The position numbers and the translations under genes are program-made. Below, in pieces: positions 1-14,400 of a stretch of DNA of 64,000 nucleotides. Numbering within the stretch: position 1 is the first letter of the stretch; every line of letters starts with the position of its first letter. Location: positions 248,001-312,000 of the forward strand of contig NW_020170442.1 of the NCBI RefSeq assembly GCF_000524195.1, given 5' to 3'. Source of the stretch: Echinococcus granulosus (taxonomy: Eukaryota; Platyhelminthes; Cestoda; Cyclophyllidea; Taeniidae). The notes under the pieces were generated by a model that worked only from the letters and a program-made list of their open reading frames with translations, had not been told where the DNA came from and searched no databases.

Positions 1-160
1 GACAGCCTCCATGAGGAGTTATAAAATCGCATGCCGAGGCGTGGAAGAGTTTCTTTTTTCCAAGTGCAGCGAATTTATCGGCGTTTTTTTGGCCGCTTCT
101 GATGCGGCCTAGACAAAATCGCGAATTTACTAATCTACTAGATTGTCTCATGTATTATAG

Positions 161-1055
161 GATGCTTTTACCGCTACGACATGCATGATAGCAAGGCTAA
201 TCCCGCCATCATGGCCGATCAAATCTGCGGCCACTGGCTGCTGCGTACTTGCGGAGCCCCTGCGGATGCAGTAGGTTCCATCACATTCCCTTCAAAATTG
301 TCAACTTCTGCATCTTAGCTACAGCTGCTGATTGCGCCTCATGTTTTGCAGATTCTACCGGAAAACACAATCCCCCTCACGATTGATTCGGTTGTCAGTA
401 AGAATTGGCGATCAGTGCTCGATGGAGAAATGGGTGCTATTAATGGAGTCCGCAAGAATGGCAAAGTGGTTTCCAACGTCCAAGCTGAGGAGTTTTGGGT
501 GGGCACCAACTACTGCCTTGCCTCCCTTTTCATACTAGAGGTAAATAGGGCGGTCTTAAACTGGTGGTGCTCCTAGTTTAATGTCATCAATTGCCTGATT
601 AGTCCTAGTCGGCTTTGAGCCATAGAGCTCAATGCGCCATTCAAGCATGTGTGCTCCATTATCGCTTCTATTGATCAACAACAAGATCGGATTACTATGG
701 AACTAATCGCGCCTCTTCTAATGAAGATAATGCCATCAGAGCCTTTGATCTTTCTAGGGTTTTTTATTTACTAATTTCTCGGAGAGGTAGTCCGTTAAAC
801 TTGCTGCCAAATCACAACCCTCTTATCTGGTTCAAGGGGATGCCGATCAATGGATTCGACCTTGGCGGTGCCTGCTACAAAACAGTCTACGAGAACCTAG
901 GCCTGCAATATCAAACACCTGAGGCCTACACAATGGAGAAGGGCTACCGATCTCCGGCATACATGCGCCCCCTCTCCATCTGGAGCATCCAGCACTCGGC
1001 TGATTTGAGACATCTCTGCCACAATGGGTCCAGTCCCGCCCGCACCACCGACTAG
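161..1055 (+). CDS. GBA2: Non-lysosomal glucosylceramidase, C-terminal exons (partial)
   Basis: GBA2 hydrolyses glucosylceramide on the cytosolic side of ER/Golgi membranes. Three exons are clear: 161-270, 352-540 and 837-1055 (TAG stop). They are in phase and end in gt/ag. The first encodes the MADQICGHWLLRTCG block (family: MSDQCAGQWFLKACG). The second has the EMGAINGV and EEFWVGTNYCLA segments. The third has FDLGGACYKTVYENLGLQYQTPEAY followed by AYMRPLSIWSIQ, the hallmark C-terminus of the family. The C-terminal tail after this motif is shorter than in vertebrates. A further upstream exon may occupy about 2-80 (SEFI then G, matching LLWNG), but it would need an unusual GC donor, so it is tentative. 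The rest of the gene lies left of the window. The motifs are seen; the function is family knowledge. Confidence 0.93.
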
Positions 1056-2457
1056 ATAATTTCCGTGTTGAAAAGCTTTTTATTATCCACGATAGCGCTA
1101 CCGTAGCCCTAGAACTGTTTTGATTATCCTTCCTCCCCACTGCGCTTTTGTGCTCCTTCTACACATCATCTTCTTATGAATATTTTTAAGGAAATGTAGG
1201 CCAATAGGCATGATCACCTTTGATTTCCCTAGTATGAGCTGATCGTTCATTCTCGTAGCACTCTTGCGTTCTCACTTAACGTGATTGGTAGTACTGGTCG
1301 CCAAAATGATGAATTACTCAAGAGCAGTGCTTATGATACTCCATATTTGATTCATTAGCATGAAAACTAATTCCATGAGCCAGGTATCCCCGGTAAAGCG
1401 GGTGTAGATTAATCTTCAATATGACAAAAAATTGAAGTGACTCGGGTTCATTATATGCCAACCCTTGGGTGGGTCGGCGCGATTCGTCTCAAATTAGCTA
1501 CCACAAAACATTTAAGACCTAGTGCGCGCATTATCACATGAGCAGGAATTGCTTCGTTGAGTAACTTAATATTCAGTTTGAGAAGGGGCAAGTCATTTCC
1601 TAAGCACGATTGGGCTGAACGTCTCAATGAATCAATCACTTAAACCAGCCTGAATTCAAAAACGCAAGGACGAGGTCACATTGGTTTATTTGGGTGTTTC
1701 GTCCCACCTGGAGAGAGAAAAAAAATCACAGCACAGTCGGCAGTGGAATACATTTGAGTGGGGGGTGGGTTTTATCACAGGTGATTCTGGCTATTGCGGG
1801 CGAAAATTCCGCCAAATCCGTTTTGATGCGGTGATTTTTCAACACACCTTAAGGAATGAAGAGAAATGTTTTCTGCTCGTGAAAAAGTAAAGCACGCATT
1901 TCATTAGAGGGAGTTATGGCTGTTAGCGAATTGAACAGCAGATGTGTGTTAGATGCGAGAGCATACAGTACCCGTTATTTTCAGTGTTTCTTCTGAAAGG
2001 CAAGACAGCGATAGTGTATCAGATTTAGTTCACTTGGAAAAAATGGTATCACTAAGGGAAAATTTGCTTCTTCATGTTATTGCAGAATATTTAAAATAGT
2101 GACAGTGGTAGGACAAATGATGGGATCATAAGTTAACTTTTAATTACATTCAGTGATTTAACATATCTGAACCTATGTTACAGTACTGTGGGTAAAAGTG
2201 CTGAGGCGCTTACGCGTTGGCCGACGGAGCCCTTAGATGGATTTTTTCCTTAAATTTTATGCGGCTGCATGGAACGTAAATAACAAAAGGAATGCTAAAC
2301 GGAAATGCGAATGACTTGAATATCAACTAAGAGGGAGGCCCAAGCGTTATGCTCCCGAATTTCGGAGGATAAGCAATAAAGACCATTAAAACATCAACGC
2401 TTTGCCCAGTGTTTTCGACAGTTAACAATCTATAAAGTGCGACATTATCCCTCATTC
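1056..2457. other. Tail-to-tail intergenic spacer GBA2 / TRAPPC10
   Basis: Between the stop codons of GBA2 (+) and TRAPPC10 (-). No open frame here resembles a known protein. An extra 3' exon of TRAPPC10 could hide here, because the last exon has a possible internal donor (gtaagg) shortly before its stop. Confidence 0.5.
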
Positions 2458-5400
2458 TCAGAAGTACTTGACTTTTGAATCGACCCTTACCACGAGGTTG
2501 CATGAATAGCGTAGACGAGGGCGGACTTCATCGAAGTTGGTCCCAGCAAGGAAGGTGAAATCGGCCAAAACACCAATCTTGTCAGATTTCGGCAAGGGAC
2601 GCAAGAGACGATTGAGGTAGTCCATTTGCACAGTCCACGAAACGGTCAATGGTCGACCGTAGGAAACAATCTGAAGAAAAGGAACAATAAAAGTGGCTAA
2701 TGTTGAAAAGCTTCTGAACCACAACAGGGTTTTTTGGGGCTTCCCACGAAGACACATGTACAATGAGATATTTTTTCCAACTGAGATGCATTGAGGATGT
2801 CAAAAAAATGAGTGGTGAAGTGGAGTGCTTTGACCTACTTTTATGCAGACGAACAACCGTCGACGTGCAGATAGAAGACGGATAACTGACACGCCTTTCA
2901 ACATTCGAGGGAGAGCTGCTAATAGCGGAGAGAATGGATGCGCTAACTGATATTATTGTGCAACGTTCAGCTGATGCTAGTGTTCCGTTGATTGCATTTC
3001 ACTAATTAAACAGGCTTCTCAAATATTATAATAAATTACTAACAAAGTGCCACCATTTCCAGTAGCTTAAATTCTACAAAAGATTTTCAAGTGACCTATG
3101 TAGAACACTAAAATTTTGAAGTTCGCTACATAGCCACAGAGGTTGATGTAACCTTGATAAGTGCCCTGCTGACGGTATGAAAACGACAGGCGTAAAAACA
3201 AATGTGTTTTAACTATTTGCGATAGTTTTTACCGCAACTGTACCAAATTTATTAAAAACAGACATGAGGAGGTAAGGCATGGCGTGGGCCAACTGCAGAG
3301 TAATCTAACTGCAAACAAATCATAAATGCCATCTCTGCAAAACACAAGACAAAGTGATGCAATTAGCAACAAACCGTCGCTTAAGTTAAACTGATTCGTT
3401 AATTGATAACTTGTTGTAACCCATTCGTGGCTAATAACCCACCCTAAGTAGTCACGTATGACTGCCGACCAAATTTCAGTGGGCCATCAATTCAGCTTAA
3501 CTTTCTCTTTGTGAGTTATGGTGGCCAAATCGGTTATTGCTTCGTAACTTGGAGTGACTAATAGATAGCGCTGTGTAAGCAGCCTGTAAAATATACTACC
3601 CATTCCAAATCCAGAGGTTCAATTAGCTGGATAGGATCCTGGGAATTGGAGGAGGAGTCTTGCGTCGAACCAGATTCGCCATTGACGGATGCACCAAAGG
3701 AAGCGAAAGCGTTCCACTCGACAGTCCCTTCTGCTGCTTTTGGAGGGAAGAACACCGAGTAGCCAACTTCTCGAGAGTGAGGCAGCAGAGAGTGGTGTAG
3801 TGCAGCGGAAGCGCCGGCGACAGCAACAGCAGGCGAAGGGGGCGCAAATTCGACCACACTGATGGAGCGCTGTGGCTCCGGCACGAAGGAGCCCCGCAGT
3901 GACGGTGGCAGTGAAGGGGGCTGCTGCGACTGCGGTGGTAGCTGCGACGGGGCGTCATTAAAGGACTTGATGACCATTTCGGGAGCGGATAACTTGAAAG
4001 TGATGCGCTCCTGGCAGTAGAAAGGATTCAGATGAGGCGAGCCCTTATTGTCGACAGAACCCAGCACTGGCCAGGTAGTGTCACGCACCTCCACTTGCAA
4101 TTGCACTACGAAACTGGAAGACAGAGAGACCCAATAACTGAATTTTCCCCATTGAAGTTGCACAAATCCACTTATCCAGTAACACAATAACTTGTTTCCA
4201 TGCGTCCTTGCACACCCCTAATTGATCAAATAGGCAACAAGAAAAGCCATCTTTTGAAGCAGTCACTTACTGTTTGCTTTGAAAGGAGAAAACTCTGGCT
4301 TTGAAAATCAAGGCTCCAACGGGTATTAGATTAATGGGGTAGGGACGCCCTGTCGGCAGAATTAGAGTAATCTGTAACGAAGAAAGAAAGCGACGTTGAG
4401 ATTTCAGCCGAACTCCTCGTGCAATTATGAGCAGAGAGGCAGAATTGATTTAGTTTAATTGAGAAACAAGAGCGCTCCGAAGTTTCGACGTAGCTCGGTA
4501 AACGATTCAGACATGCTATTGCTAAAGACCATGTGGAACTCAAATCGCTCCGGAGTCAAACTTGCCATTAGTGAGAGGTAATGATGTTAATTAGCTTTTA
4601 AAATAGTTCTGAGGAAGTGTTTCGGGTAGGAGTAGTCTTCAACTTGATTGAAAATTTACTAGTGAATCTTTTTTCATAATAGCATTAGCTAAAAAGATCA
4701 TGAAGCGCCTTGCTTTGTTCCATTATATTGAAATGGAACAAAGCAAGATATACGCAATAAAATTTGAACCAACAGCCTCGGTGTATGGGTCCAAAAGCAC
4801 ACTTCTGTAGGGGTTCAGCATCCTGAATGAGCGGATGTGCACTTTGACGTTCTACTAAATAAGGCCTGGTATACTTTGATCACGGAAACTACACTAGCAA
4901 TAGAGAAAGTAGATTAAATGATGAATGAGTTATTTTTAAAAGTGTCAACTTAAAAAGAATCAAACCCTAGAAGGACACACAGCCTGTCATTGATTTAGTT
5001 AAACACAATTTCATACTACGTTTTCACGCCGTGTGTGTGACACCCATGCTTATACCCTTGAAAACTCGTTCTTCTTAACTGCCTGCCTCATTTACGACTG
5101 GCGCGGCAACGAGAGATAAAAACAGCCAAGGGGGAGAAGAATCAAAGCAAAAATAGAAAGAAAACGAATCACACCCGTTCATTTGGTTTCGGCCGGAGGA
5201 GGAAGCTGCACCGAGGACAGAGACGGGTGCCAGGGGTGTAGAGGAGGGGAGAGGGAGGAGGTATTTCGCCTGGCGCAACTACGAGATCTCCGAGGTCACT
5301 CCAAGCCACTGTCTTCTCAACTTCACCTTTCTCGGAGGGCTCTATAGAGTAGTTCTGACCCCAAGCCGCCTCCTGTGGTGCCCCGGCATGGGGATGGCGG

Positions 5401-8400
5401 TGCAGACGAAGGCCGATAGCACTGTCAACGCCACTGCCACCCTCCTGTCGTTCGATCGACAGGGCGCCAACACGCACCGTTAGAAATACTGGCTGGCTCA
5501 TGTCATTCATCACCAGTGCTGAAGCTGCAGCAGCACAAAGCAATTATCAGCCTTTCGATTGTACTTTTCGTGTAATACTTTCTCTAACTGGCTTGATTGA
5601 AAACGACATCAATTTCGTTATGTCTATTTCAAAATTCAACAAATTTCTTGATTATAGATAAGCATTCATCCTAGCCTAATGATGAAGTGAAAGTAGCACG
5701 ATGTTTCAACACCCAGCATGCACAATAGCCACATTGTTCAAAAGATAGTACTTTTTGAAATCATAGCTGTTTATAAAGGATTATTTGATGGCCATAAGTT
5801 CTAATGATGGTTCGACAAATAGCCCTATTACACGGCCTATAGCATGATAAATGTAAGGTAAGTAAGTAAGGAGAGATGTAGATGTCTCCTTCTGGGTGAC
5901 CCACCCGGAAGACAGGAAATGCTATAGAGATACGACACATCTAAAGCATAATCGTATACTTGTACGAATCATTACAACTCCACATATCGTATATTTATCC
6001 TTCCCGCAAGTTCCTGCTTTAAGAGAGCGTTTAAGTTTAATTAATCTTTACCTATTGAGAGTATGTGAATAGGAAATGTTTTGAAGTTTACACTACGGTA
6101 GTAGGCATTGATGCGATCAGGAAGTCCAACTCCATGTAACAACCAAAAGTGATGGGACTTGTCATTTGCTACTACGCTGAGAAATGATACGTCATTCAGA
6201 TTAAACAAAACATACAGTGAAATATAGCAGATTCAATAAGATTAAAGGAAAAACGTACCTTTTTTTGGCGGTTCGGGGAAGGAGTACGCCTTAGACACTC
6301 GAATGGCTTCAATCTGCTCGACCCTCGGAAGGAGACGCTCCAAAAGTGTCTCGTTGGACCAAGTGGATCCGTGCTGTTCAGGATTGATGGGGCTTGAGAA
6401 TATGAATATGGGGCTATTGTTTTCAGCACTTTGAGAATCGTTGTAGACAGCGATTGAAATCTCACCCGGCAGATGGAAGCCGTAATGCTAAAAATAGCCA
6501 ATAAAATATTTTTACTCACAATAAATCAGTAAAAGAGCGCGGTGGACGCATAGCCGCTTACAGCTGTCTCCATGATAAGATAGTTATCGCCCGGTTGAAA
6601 TACTAACACATTGTCCTTGTCTTCAATAGGTTCTTTGGTTGATTCTTGCAGTCGACAATGAAACGGATTCGTGGCGTGGTTTCGTGTGTAGAAGAAGATA
6701 TCATTCTTCTCAATTACAACGGCCTTCGTTGTGACCGGTGGCATAGGGGTACCGTTTGTGTCGACATGATTCCTTGAGGAGAAGTCGTTTTTCGATATTT
6801 TAAGTGAGTGAATGAAGTTTGATAGGTCGGAGAGACTAAAGCCCTTTTTGTGGTGTCGAGCAGCCCTACTGTCAGAGAAGACAGAATCTTCCGTCATCGA
6901 CACAGTTTCGGGGGTTCCTGTCGCGCTAGGAACGAAGCGATCGTAATCTGCCATAGGAGAATTCAAAAATGATAAAATGAAGTACGCAGAATTCGTGTAG
7001 AAAGTAAAGAAATTGAGTTATCCATTGATATGTCAAGCCAGTACGGTTCAGTCATCATACGTTGTGGGCTACTACATGCATTTTAGTTAATTCGTTAAAG
7101 ATATTTTTAGTCAAAATATTTAAGATGAATTTACATCAACAAAGCTGAAGCATAAACGTACGAAATTTGGTGAAGGAAAATTTATTGACGCGTTTACCTG
7201 AGGAGAGTGTGAGACCATCGAGAATCGAATCGTAGGGCAAAGGATTCACCCTGTCTAGGGTGTTCAAACGACCTCGGTAGCCGAGAAAGTCAATCGACGT
7301 GGGACGTCTTGGGGGCTTGACGCCAGCCGACTGACCGTTTGTAGTGCGCGCGTTGTCACTCGATCTTTTGAACAAAATCCGACCAGGTCTCCCTCTAAAT
7401 TAAATATAGACACCAACGTAAGGGAGAGAATCAGGAAAACCGTGTTTCAAAGTTATTTGTATTTTCTTAACACATGGTTGAAATGACATGAAGTGGAAGC
7501 GGATGTTTGCTATTGACTAAAAACTTTACCAAACTAGTCAGTGATGCAAGTTAAGGAGCATGTGATCGATAGAAATATGATGAATTACACCCACTTCAGC
7601 GAGCAATGGCTCGAAAACAGTGAATAAGAGTGGACCTATTGTAGAAAAGTTGACCAAAGCTCAGAATGTTTTCTGCACGAACTTTGCGCTTGTCCTACGG
7701 AACAGTCTTTGCATGACGGACTCCTTGGAGGTGCTGGAACTCAATAATGCAGGAGTTGTAGCAGCAACAGCGACAGAAGGGGATGAGATAGAGCTGTCAC
7801 CGTCCCCACCACCACCAAATTCTGCCGAGGCTGCGGAGCTGGCGTCAGCGGTGGAGCTAATGATGCCAACGCGGACGCCTTCTGAAGACAAGTCGACATT
7901 GAAAAATTTTACTGGATCACTTCCATGCTTCTTGTCGACTTCGCGCAAGAGCGGCGGCATGCTCCAATCCTCTGATGTAGTGGGCCGCGCCCCAACCGAA
8001 ACCCTTTTTTATTTAAAAAAAATTACTAGGCTTACTTTGTGTACCTGTTTAAAATGCTTCAACTGGGATCCGGAAGGATTCACCTAGATATCCGACGTCC
8101 CTTTGGAGTAAATTTAAAGTTAGGGGGATTGTATTGCGTTAGGGGAATTTAGTCACATTTGATCTCAGCTCCTTTCCCTTCGATTGGCGTGGCATGCAAC
8201 ATGAAAACTCACTTTAAGCACTGAATATCTTTCACTATTTTAAGAGCAATTTTAAAAAGGACGGTAGCATTGCCTTGCCGGCGTGCATACATTGCAAAAG
8301 TACAGGAAAAGTACCCACCGGTCTCAGAGGAAATGGAGAAATATAACTTAAGCTATATTCCGGAAATTTGGAAAATTCAAGGGATCCTTGGCATTTGAAG

Positions 8401-11400
8401 AGAAAGCTTTGGTAGGTAAAAAAAACTTATGGTAAATAAACCTCATGGTTCAGTAAATACTCATAATGCATCCTGGAAAAATTGGTGCATATTTGCCCAC
8501 CAAAACCGAAATCAAGTGGCAGAGTTTAATACTACTTTTGGCATTTAAAAACCTGTTGGATCGAGTAAACCATGTAATTCGGATTACACAAACGAAGAAT
8601 TAACCTGTTAATTGATTGGGATTCATTGTGATCTTTTGACTTCAGGCAAGGGTGTGGAATGGGAACGACGCTAAAAAATGTCAAAAGGACACGCTTTGGG
8701 ATAATAGTGACCCTCCAACATTTCGTGCAGGCATGCATGATTCAACTCCTTAAACACGACAATAGGCAATGTTTTACTTGAAAAGAGCAGTAATCATATT
8801 CTAGATAAATGAGGATAGGTATAGCTAAATCACGTAGGAAAAACATCAGTAACAAAAATGCCAGCCAACTTTGTTTAAAAAGGCGTTTGTCAAGTGCAAA
8901 ATAGAAATTTTAGGTAAAAATTTGGTCTATGCAATGCATAGATAATATTCGCCCCATATTTAAGGTACGGTCATGTATGATTGAGAAGAATTAGGAGAAG
9001 GGGTGATCTGTTGGCACGTACCGCAGGAGCATCTGCCGAACCCCAGTGAGACGAAGGTGAAGGCGAATGACCTGGCGGTGAGTGTGTGGATTGGCCTCCT
9101 CAAGATCGACGGAGAGGAGGCGGAAGAGGGGCCACAGGGAACGCACCGCGAGGGGCATCAGCGGCTGATGCAGTGATAACGTTTCGACAAGCGGCGGAGG
9201 AGGCGCGATGCGAGCGTAGTGCTCCGCCACTGTCTCCAGCGTGTGCGCCCACCAGTCATCCGGCCACCAGGGTGGCAAAATCGCCACTTCCGCCGCCGCT
9301 GCACCCCTTGCGGCTGTTATACCCTCTCCGAAGAGATTGTCAAAGTAGGAGCCGCGCCGCTTTAACAGGTCGTAGCATTGATGCAGACTCTTGGTCGGTG
9401 TTATTGCGAGAATCAGGGCGGTCTGCACGTATCTGCGGACAATGTCCAATAAAGCACCCATCTCGGAGTATTTGTCTGCGCTTCACAATATTATCATAAA
9501 TTTCTTCACAGTATTAGCTAGGCGCATTCATGAATATACTAAGTATAGCTTTATGAAAATGATGGATTTATTAAAGTCCATAAAGTTTCAAAAGAAACAC
9601 AGAGGCTAAAAAGGAGTACCAAAACAGCTTCGTTTCTGACTCTTGTTAGACTACGTAAGATCAGAATAATCGTGGAGCACCATAAAGATAATTTCAACAT
9701 AATATGCAAACAGGTAGAAGTAAATAATCAATTTTAAACAGCCTTTCTGAGATTCGTACAGAAGTTGTAAGCCTCCATCATGGACCAAAATTTCGTGAAA
9801 TATTTTATTGGAAAGATTTCTTACCTACATGGCATAATTTTTCACCCATTTACATTAGAATTCTCTGGGTAAGGATCATACTTCCTGTCAAAGTATAGAA
9901 GGCGGCATAGACTAACAGGTAGATTTATAAACTATTTTGATGCCAGAAGTTTAAAAATAGAAATTGGCCGACCACATGTTATGTAGTATTAAAACTGCAC
10001 GAGCGGTATTTCAGAAGATAAAAGAACCAACCGTCTAAAAACAGATGCCTCAATAGTGTCGACATTCTCCGTTCTCCATTGGACCTGCTGACAAAAGGCT
10101 TGTTGCAGAAGAGAGTAGGTTGCAAGCTCCGTCCAAGATTCTCTCAAAAAAATTTTCGTTGCTCGGTGGTACAGAGATTCCGCCTTTAAGAACTTTCCAG
10201 CGTCTCTGAAACCCAGGTAAGTAAAATATAGCACAATGCGCATTTCACAGAATCACCAACCGCCTCTTGTGAAATCCTACTCTCGATCCCAATAACTGTT
10301 TTTTTTTTAGCACCTACTGGGGATAATTCAAGCACAAAAAGGCAGATAACATAGAAAGGTCAGACGAGACGGCGGATACAAAATTTTAAATTGGTTAAAC
10401 TTCGCATTTGACTGGTGTCAAGTGTGTTGTTGCAGCTTCCATGGCTGCTAACACAGTAGCTAATGAGGGTCATAGGAACGTGCACGTAGTCGTAAGCTGT
10501 CGCAACAGCAAAGCTGAAGACGTCATATTGTGGATGAGGTAATGCAATAAAAGCTCACTAGAGCATTTGAATTCATTCAAACTGGTATTTCTGTGGATGT
10601 ATTTATGACTGCTTAACTAAGGGTAAATTTGATAACAATAAAGTTGGTCATATAAGGTTTTATTTATATATTCTATTCGAAATAATATAAACCCATGGGA
10701 AAAGTGCAAAAACTAGTTAAAAAGTAAAAATAAACGCATTTTCACGTCCCACCATGGATAATAGAGGGCGCACCGGTAGAAATCAGCCAGTTCCAGAGAC
10801 ATGCAATTTGAGCTGCGTTTTTCCCCCGAACAACTTTGGAAGAAAATGCAGACGCCAACAAATTTGCGATAGACCTCCTGGAAAGACTCTGGTGAGACGA
10901 AAGCGATGGACAGCTGAGCGCCAAAGGAACCTCCAAAACTGAATTGCGTAGAATCCGGGGTGCTGCGGTTGCGGCTAGTAAAATTGTTTAACGAGTCAAT
11001 GATCGAGAGAATCATGGAGTCCTGTAGAGAGTCAGAACGTGCATTCTGGGTGCGACGCGCCGGATCAGGCCAGAGATCCGTGCAGCGGCCGAGACGGGCC
11101 AAGGCAACACAGGCGCGTCTCCACAGATCAACGGTCCATTGACTTGTACCGACGAGGGCCTGGCTTTGCAAGTTGGTGCGACCCGATCTGGCGTGATCGT
11201 CGGCCGCCACGGATGCCAAAACTGCCCGAGCAAGAACGTTAAATGTGCCCTCGGTCTGGAAGGATACATCTTCCAGCAGATCCAACGACTCCATGGCTTT
11301 GAAACGCGCCGAAATGAGAGTCGAGACACTTAACTCGGACGCGTTTGAAGGGCAATTAGAGTCTTCGTCTGTACTCAAAGCGATAGCTGAATTGGCAGCT

Positions 11401-14400
11401 GCAGGGGTGGTGGCAGTGGAAAGTGGGTGCTGCAGCAGGTTGTTGGCATGCAAAAATTTGCGCCGAAGATGTATGAAATCTTCGGTCTTCGGTACACAAG
11501 GTGTTCCGAGGCGAAATATCTCAAGCGTTTGAAGGGTAGAAAGAAAAGTCCAAAAGTATAGCTGGAGAGCCGGCACCATCACCTGATGAGAGGAATGTAA
11601 AGCCAATTAAGATTTGTTGTGTTCATTTTAGCCTTTTTGCGGAGAGATAGGAATACACAACAGCAATCATACCAAAAATACAAAGAACACTCAAAAAACA
11701 TCGGTACATGACTATGCTTACATGTTCTTTAACACTAGTAATTAACAATCTGTGATTAGTTAATGCTGGAAAATCAATTTTGTCACATGCGCAAAAAAAC
11801 CCTAACATGGCCTTCCAGGTTATCACTACCACTAAAAAATCAACAAAGGGCATGAAGAGGTAAGATTATTGGCGCCAGTGTTAAGACATATTACGGAACT
11901 TGGACGATGCTCGATGTTCAAAATTAGCGCATCATCACACAAGCATACCTAAATACAAAACACCTCACATAGCTTCAAGAAAACAGTAGCGTAAGTACAG
12001 CAAAGTACGCCAAACGTCAGAAGTCCAACTAAAAGCCTCACGAAAGAAGACTATTCTAGCATTCTAATAGCCGAGAATTTAAATTCACACACAATCAGGA
12101 GTTTTCTCGGAGAAGGATTAGTGAAATATAAAAGAAAATTAGTTCATCCATAATCCACCCATCTATTCAGCAACAGTATCAATTTTAATTTGTACATGCA
12201 CCCGTCTATGCAGGTTTGAGGGATGTTCAACAAGGATTCTCTTTAGAGAGGAGAATGGAGGACAAGGGAGGAGGGAAAGAGGGAACGGACTTGCCTTGAG
12301 GTCGCGAACCTCCTTGGTACAGAGGCGGATGTTGCGGACGGCGAGGGCTGGCAGCTCAGTGATGCGGTCGAGGGCCTGCAGAAGGGCGCACTCGCGCGTC
12401 AGAATGTGGGCACGCAGCTCGAAGAGGTTGGCCTCGCGTCGCCGCACCCGCTCCACTCTTTGGGGGCTGGCGTAGGTGGAGACGATGGTTGGATCGGCTA
12501 ACAGATTCTCATAACTATTTGAGAGCAGGTTTCGCACCCACCTATTGACTCCTGAAAAGGGAAACAACTGAACTCAAGCGCTTCAACAGCAAAGGTAGCA
12601 TGTGTTAACACTGAGGAAATTTATTTATCCATCAAGTAAAATGAGCCCATAACGACATCAAGGGTGTAGAAATTTTTGTTTTTCAGTCGTATTAGGTCAC
12701 TTCCTCGCAAAAACTTGGTGTAGACGCAACACCTCTTGACACAAAATGACCACGTTTTATAGACGACTCGACACATTAGCGCTATGCCTGTTGAAAATTG
12801 TGCCAGTAACTTCGTATAAAAGCTGCTCGATTTAATTCCACAGGGCTGTTGATAGTAACAATCGTCAGGGCATGAGCATTCTTACTTAAAGTGCGGAATG
12901 ATCCCAGAGTCGCATCATTAGATTGGCTACTTAAGCAAGCTTATCTAGATGATCATTGAACACTAATTTTAGGTGTCAAAATAAGGCGCAAGAGGCACAT
13001 CTCAGCCACAAAATTACGGTTATACCTTAAGCTGTATGCTGAGATTTAAGATTTTTTAGGCGTCATCACTGCTGGACTTGTCCATCGGAAGCTTATACAT
13101 TTAGAAAGCGAACATTCCTCAGTTGAATATGAATGTTCGTTGCTTGGTCACTGCATAGGGTTTGTGAACATATGTCAACTTATACACCAGTCAGAGCATG
13201 AATTCAAGGAGTAATTGTCCTGCTTCACCAACACAAGAGGTCAGGCTGGTAAATAAAACAAGGTGATCGTTACAACAGATGCAAGGAACAAACCATTCCC
13301 AGCCGCGTTGGCCAACGCAACGGACAGGCAATTCTCCGCTTTCTCCATACACTCCAGGGCTTCCTCATAGAGGCTCATGCAGCTGTAGAGAGAGGCAATT
13401 TCCTCCTGCAACAGAAAAGATACTCTCACTAGCCAGGCAAGCATTGTGCTCTGTTATGCAGTGCATTGAGATAAATAAGTGTTCTTCTTGGTAATTTATG
13501 AACTTGACCTAACTCTCGCGAATTTGGTCCCAGCACAGGTGCATTCACTTTCACCTCAACCTCAAACCTCCCTACAGTCAAATATATTACTGCAGGATTG
13601 TTTTGTACACCAGCGCAACTCCTTCTGATAAAGGAATAGATACGTTTCACTTCATCTTTAGGCGGCATTTCAGTCCATTGGGTGTATTCGCCCAGGGTGG
13701 AGTGACTTTGAAGCGTACTTGAAACAAATTGAAACAACACCAGTGACAGCAACAACATCAAGAGCAGCGATGGAGGGCAAACCCCCAAAGCGAACGCAAA
13801 TCAAATCACATGAAAACTATCTGAGGTTTTGAAGCGGGCCCATCCAAAACAGTGCAAATACTACAAGCGAACCTGATTCGAGCGCCTCTGTGGTGAGTGC
13901 AGCCGACGTGAAGGATTTTCGCGACTCACAACAAAGTTGCATCACTACACTAGTGTAGAATCACTGTACCTCCATTTATTCCAAGTTCTTCCAAAATTTG
14001 ATTTGCTTCCTTAGTCGGCTATGCAATTCCAGTTTTTAGCCAATTCGAGTAATACCGATGCAATGAAAAGAACGCAAAAGAAATAGGCACACCACACAAA
14101 AAACAACCAGCGAATTAGTTTTATGAGATGACAGAGAAGGTGGAGATCAAAAAAGAAACATTGCTTTGTACTGAATCGGTTTTTAAATAAAAACACTTAT
14201 ATGTGGCCAAAGTTATAAATATTAATGTACTAGCAAACATGAATGCCCCATAAACAATAGGCACGAGCCACATAGTAACAATGAATCCTAACTTGCCGCA
14301 AGATGTGAAATTTAACGAAGTAGAAAAATTATAAAGTTAGTACTTCTATAAAATACTTAGTTTCCTAAGAAATTTTAGTGGCGGTTAATGACGTTAGTAA

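Noticed and set aside
847..1140. 97-codon minus-strand frame
   Set aside because: Antisense to the well-supported last GBA2 exon.
7620..8087. 155-codon plus-strand frame
   Set aside because: Antisense shadow of TRAPPC10 exon 7683-7961; composition driven by the Ser/Ala-rich insert.
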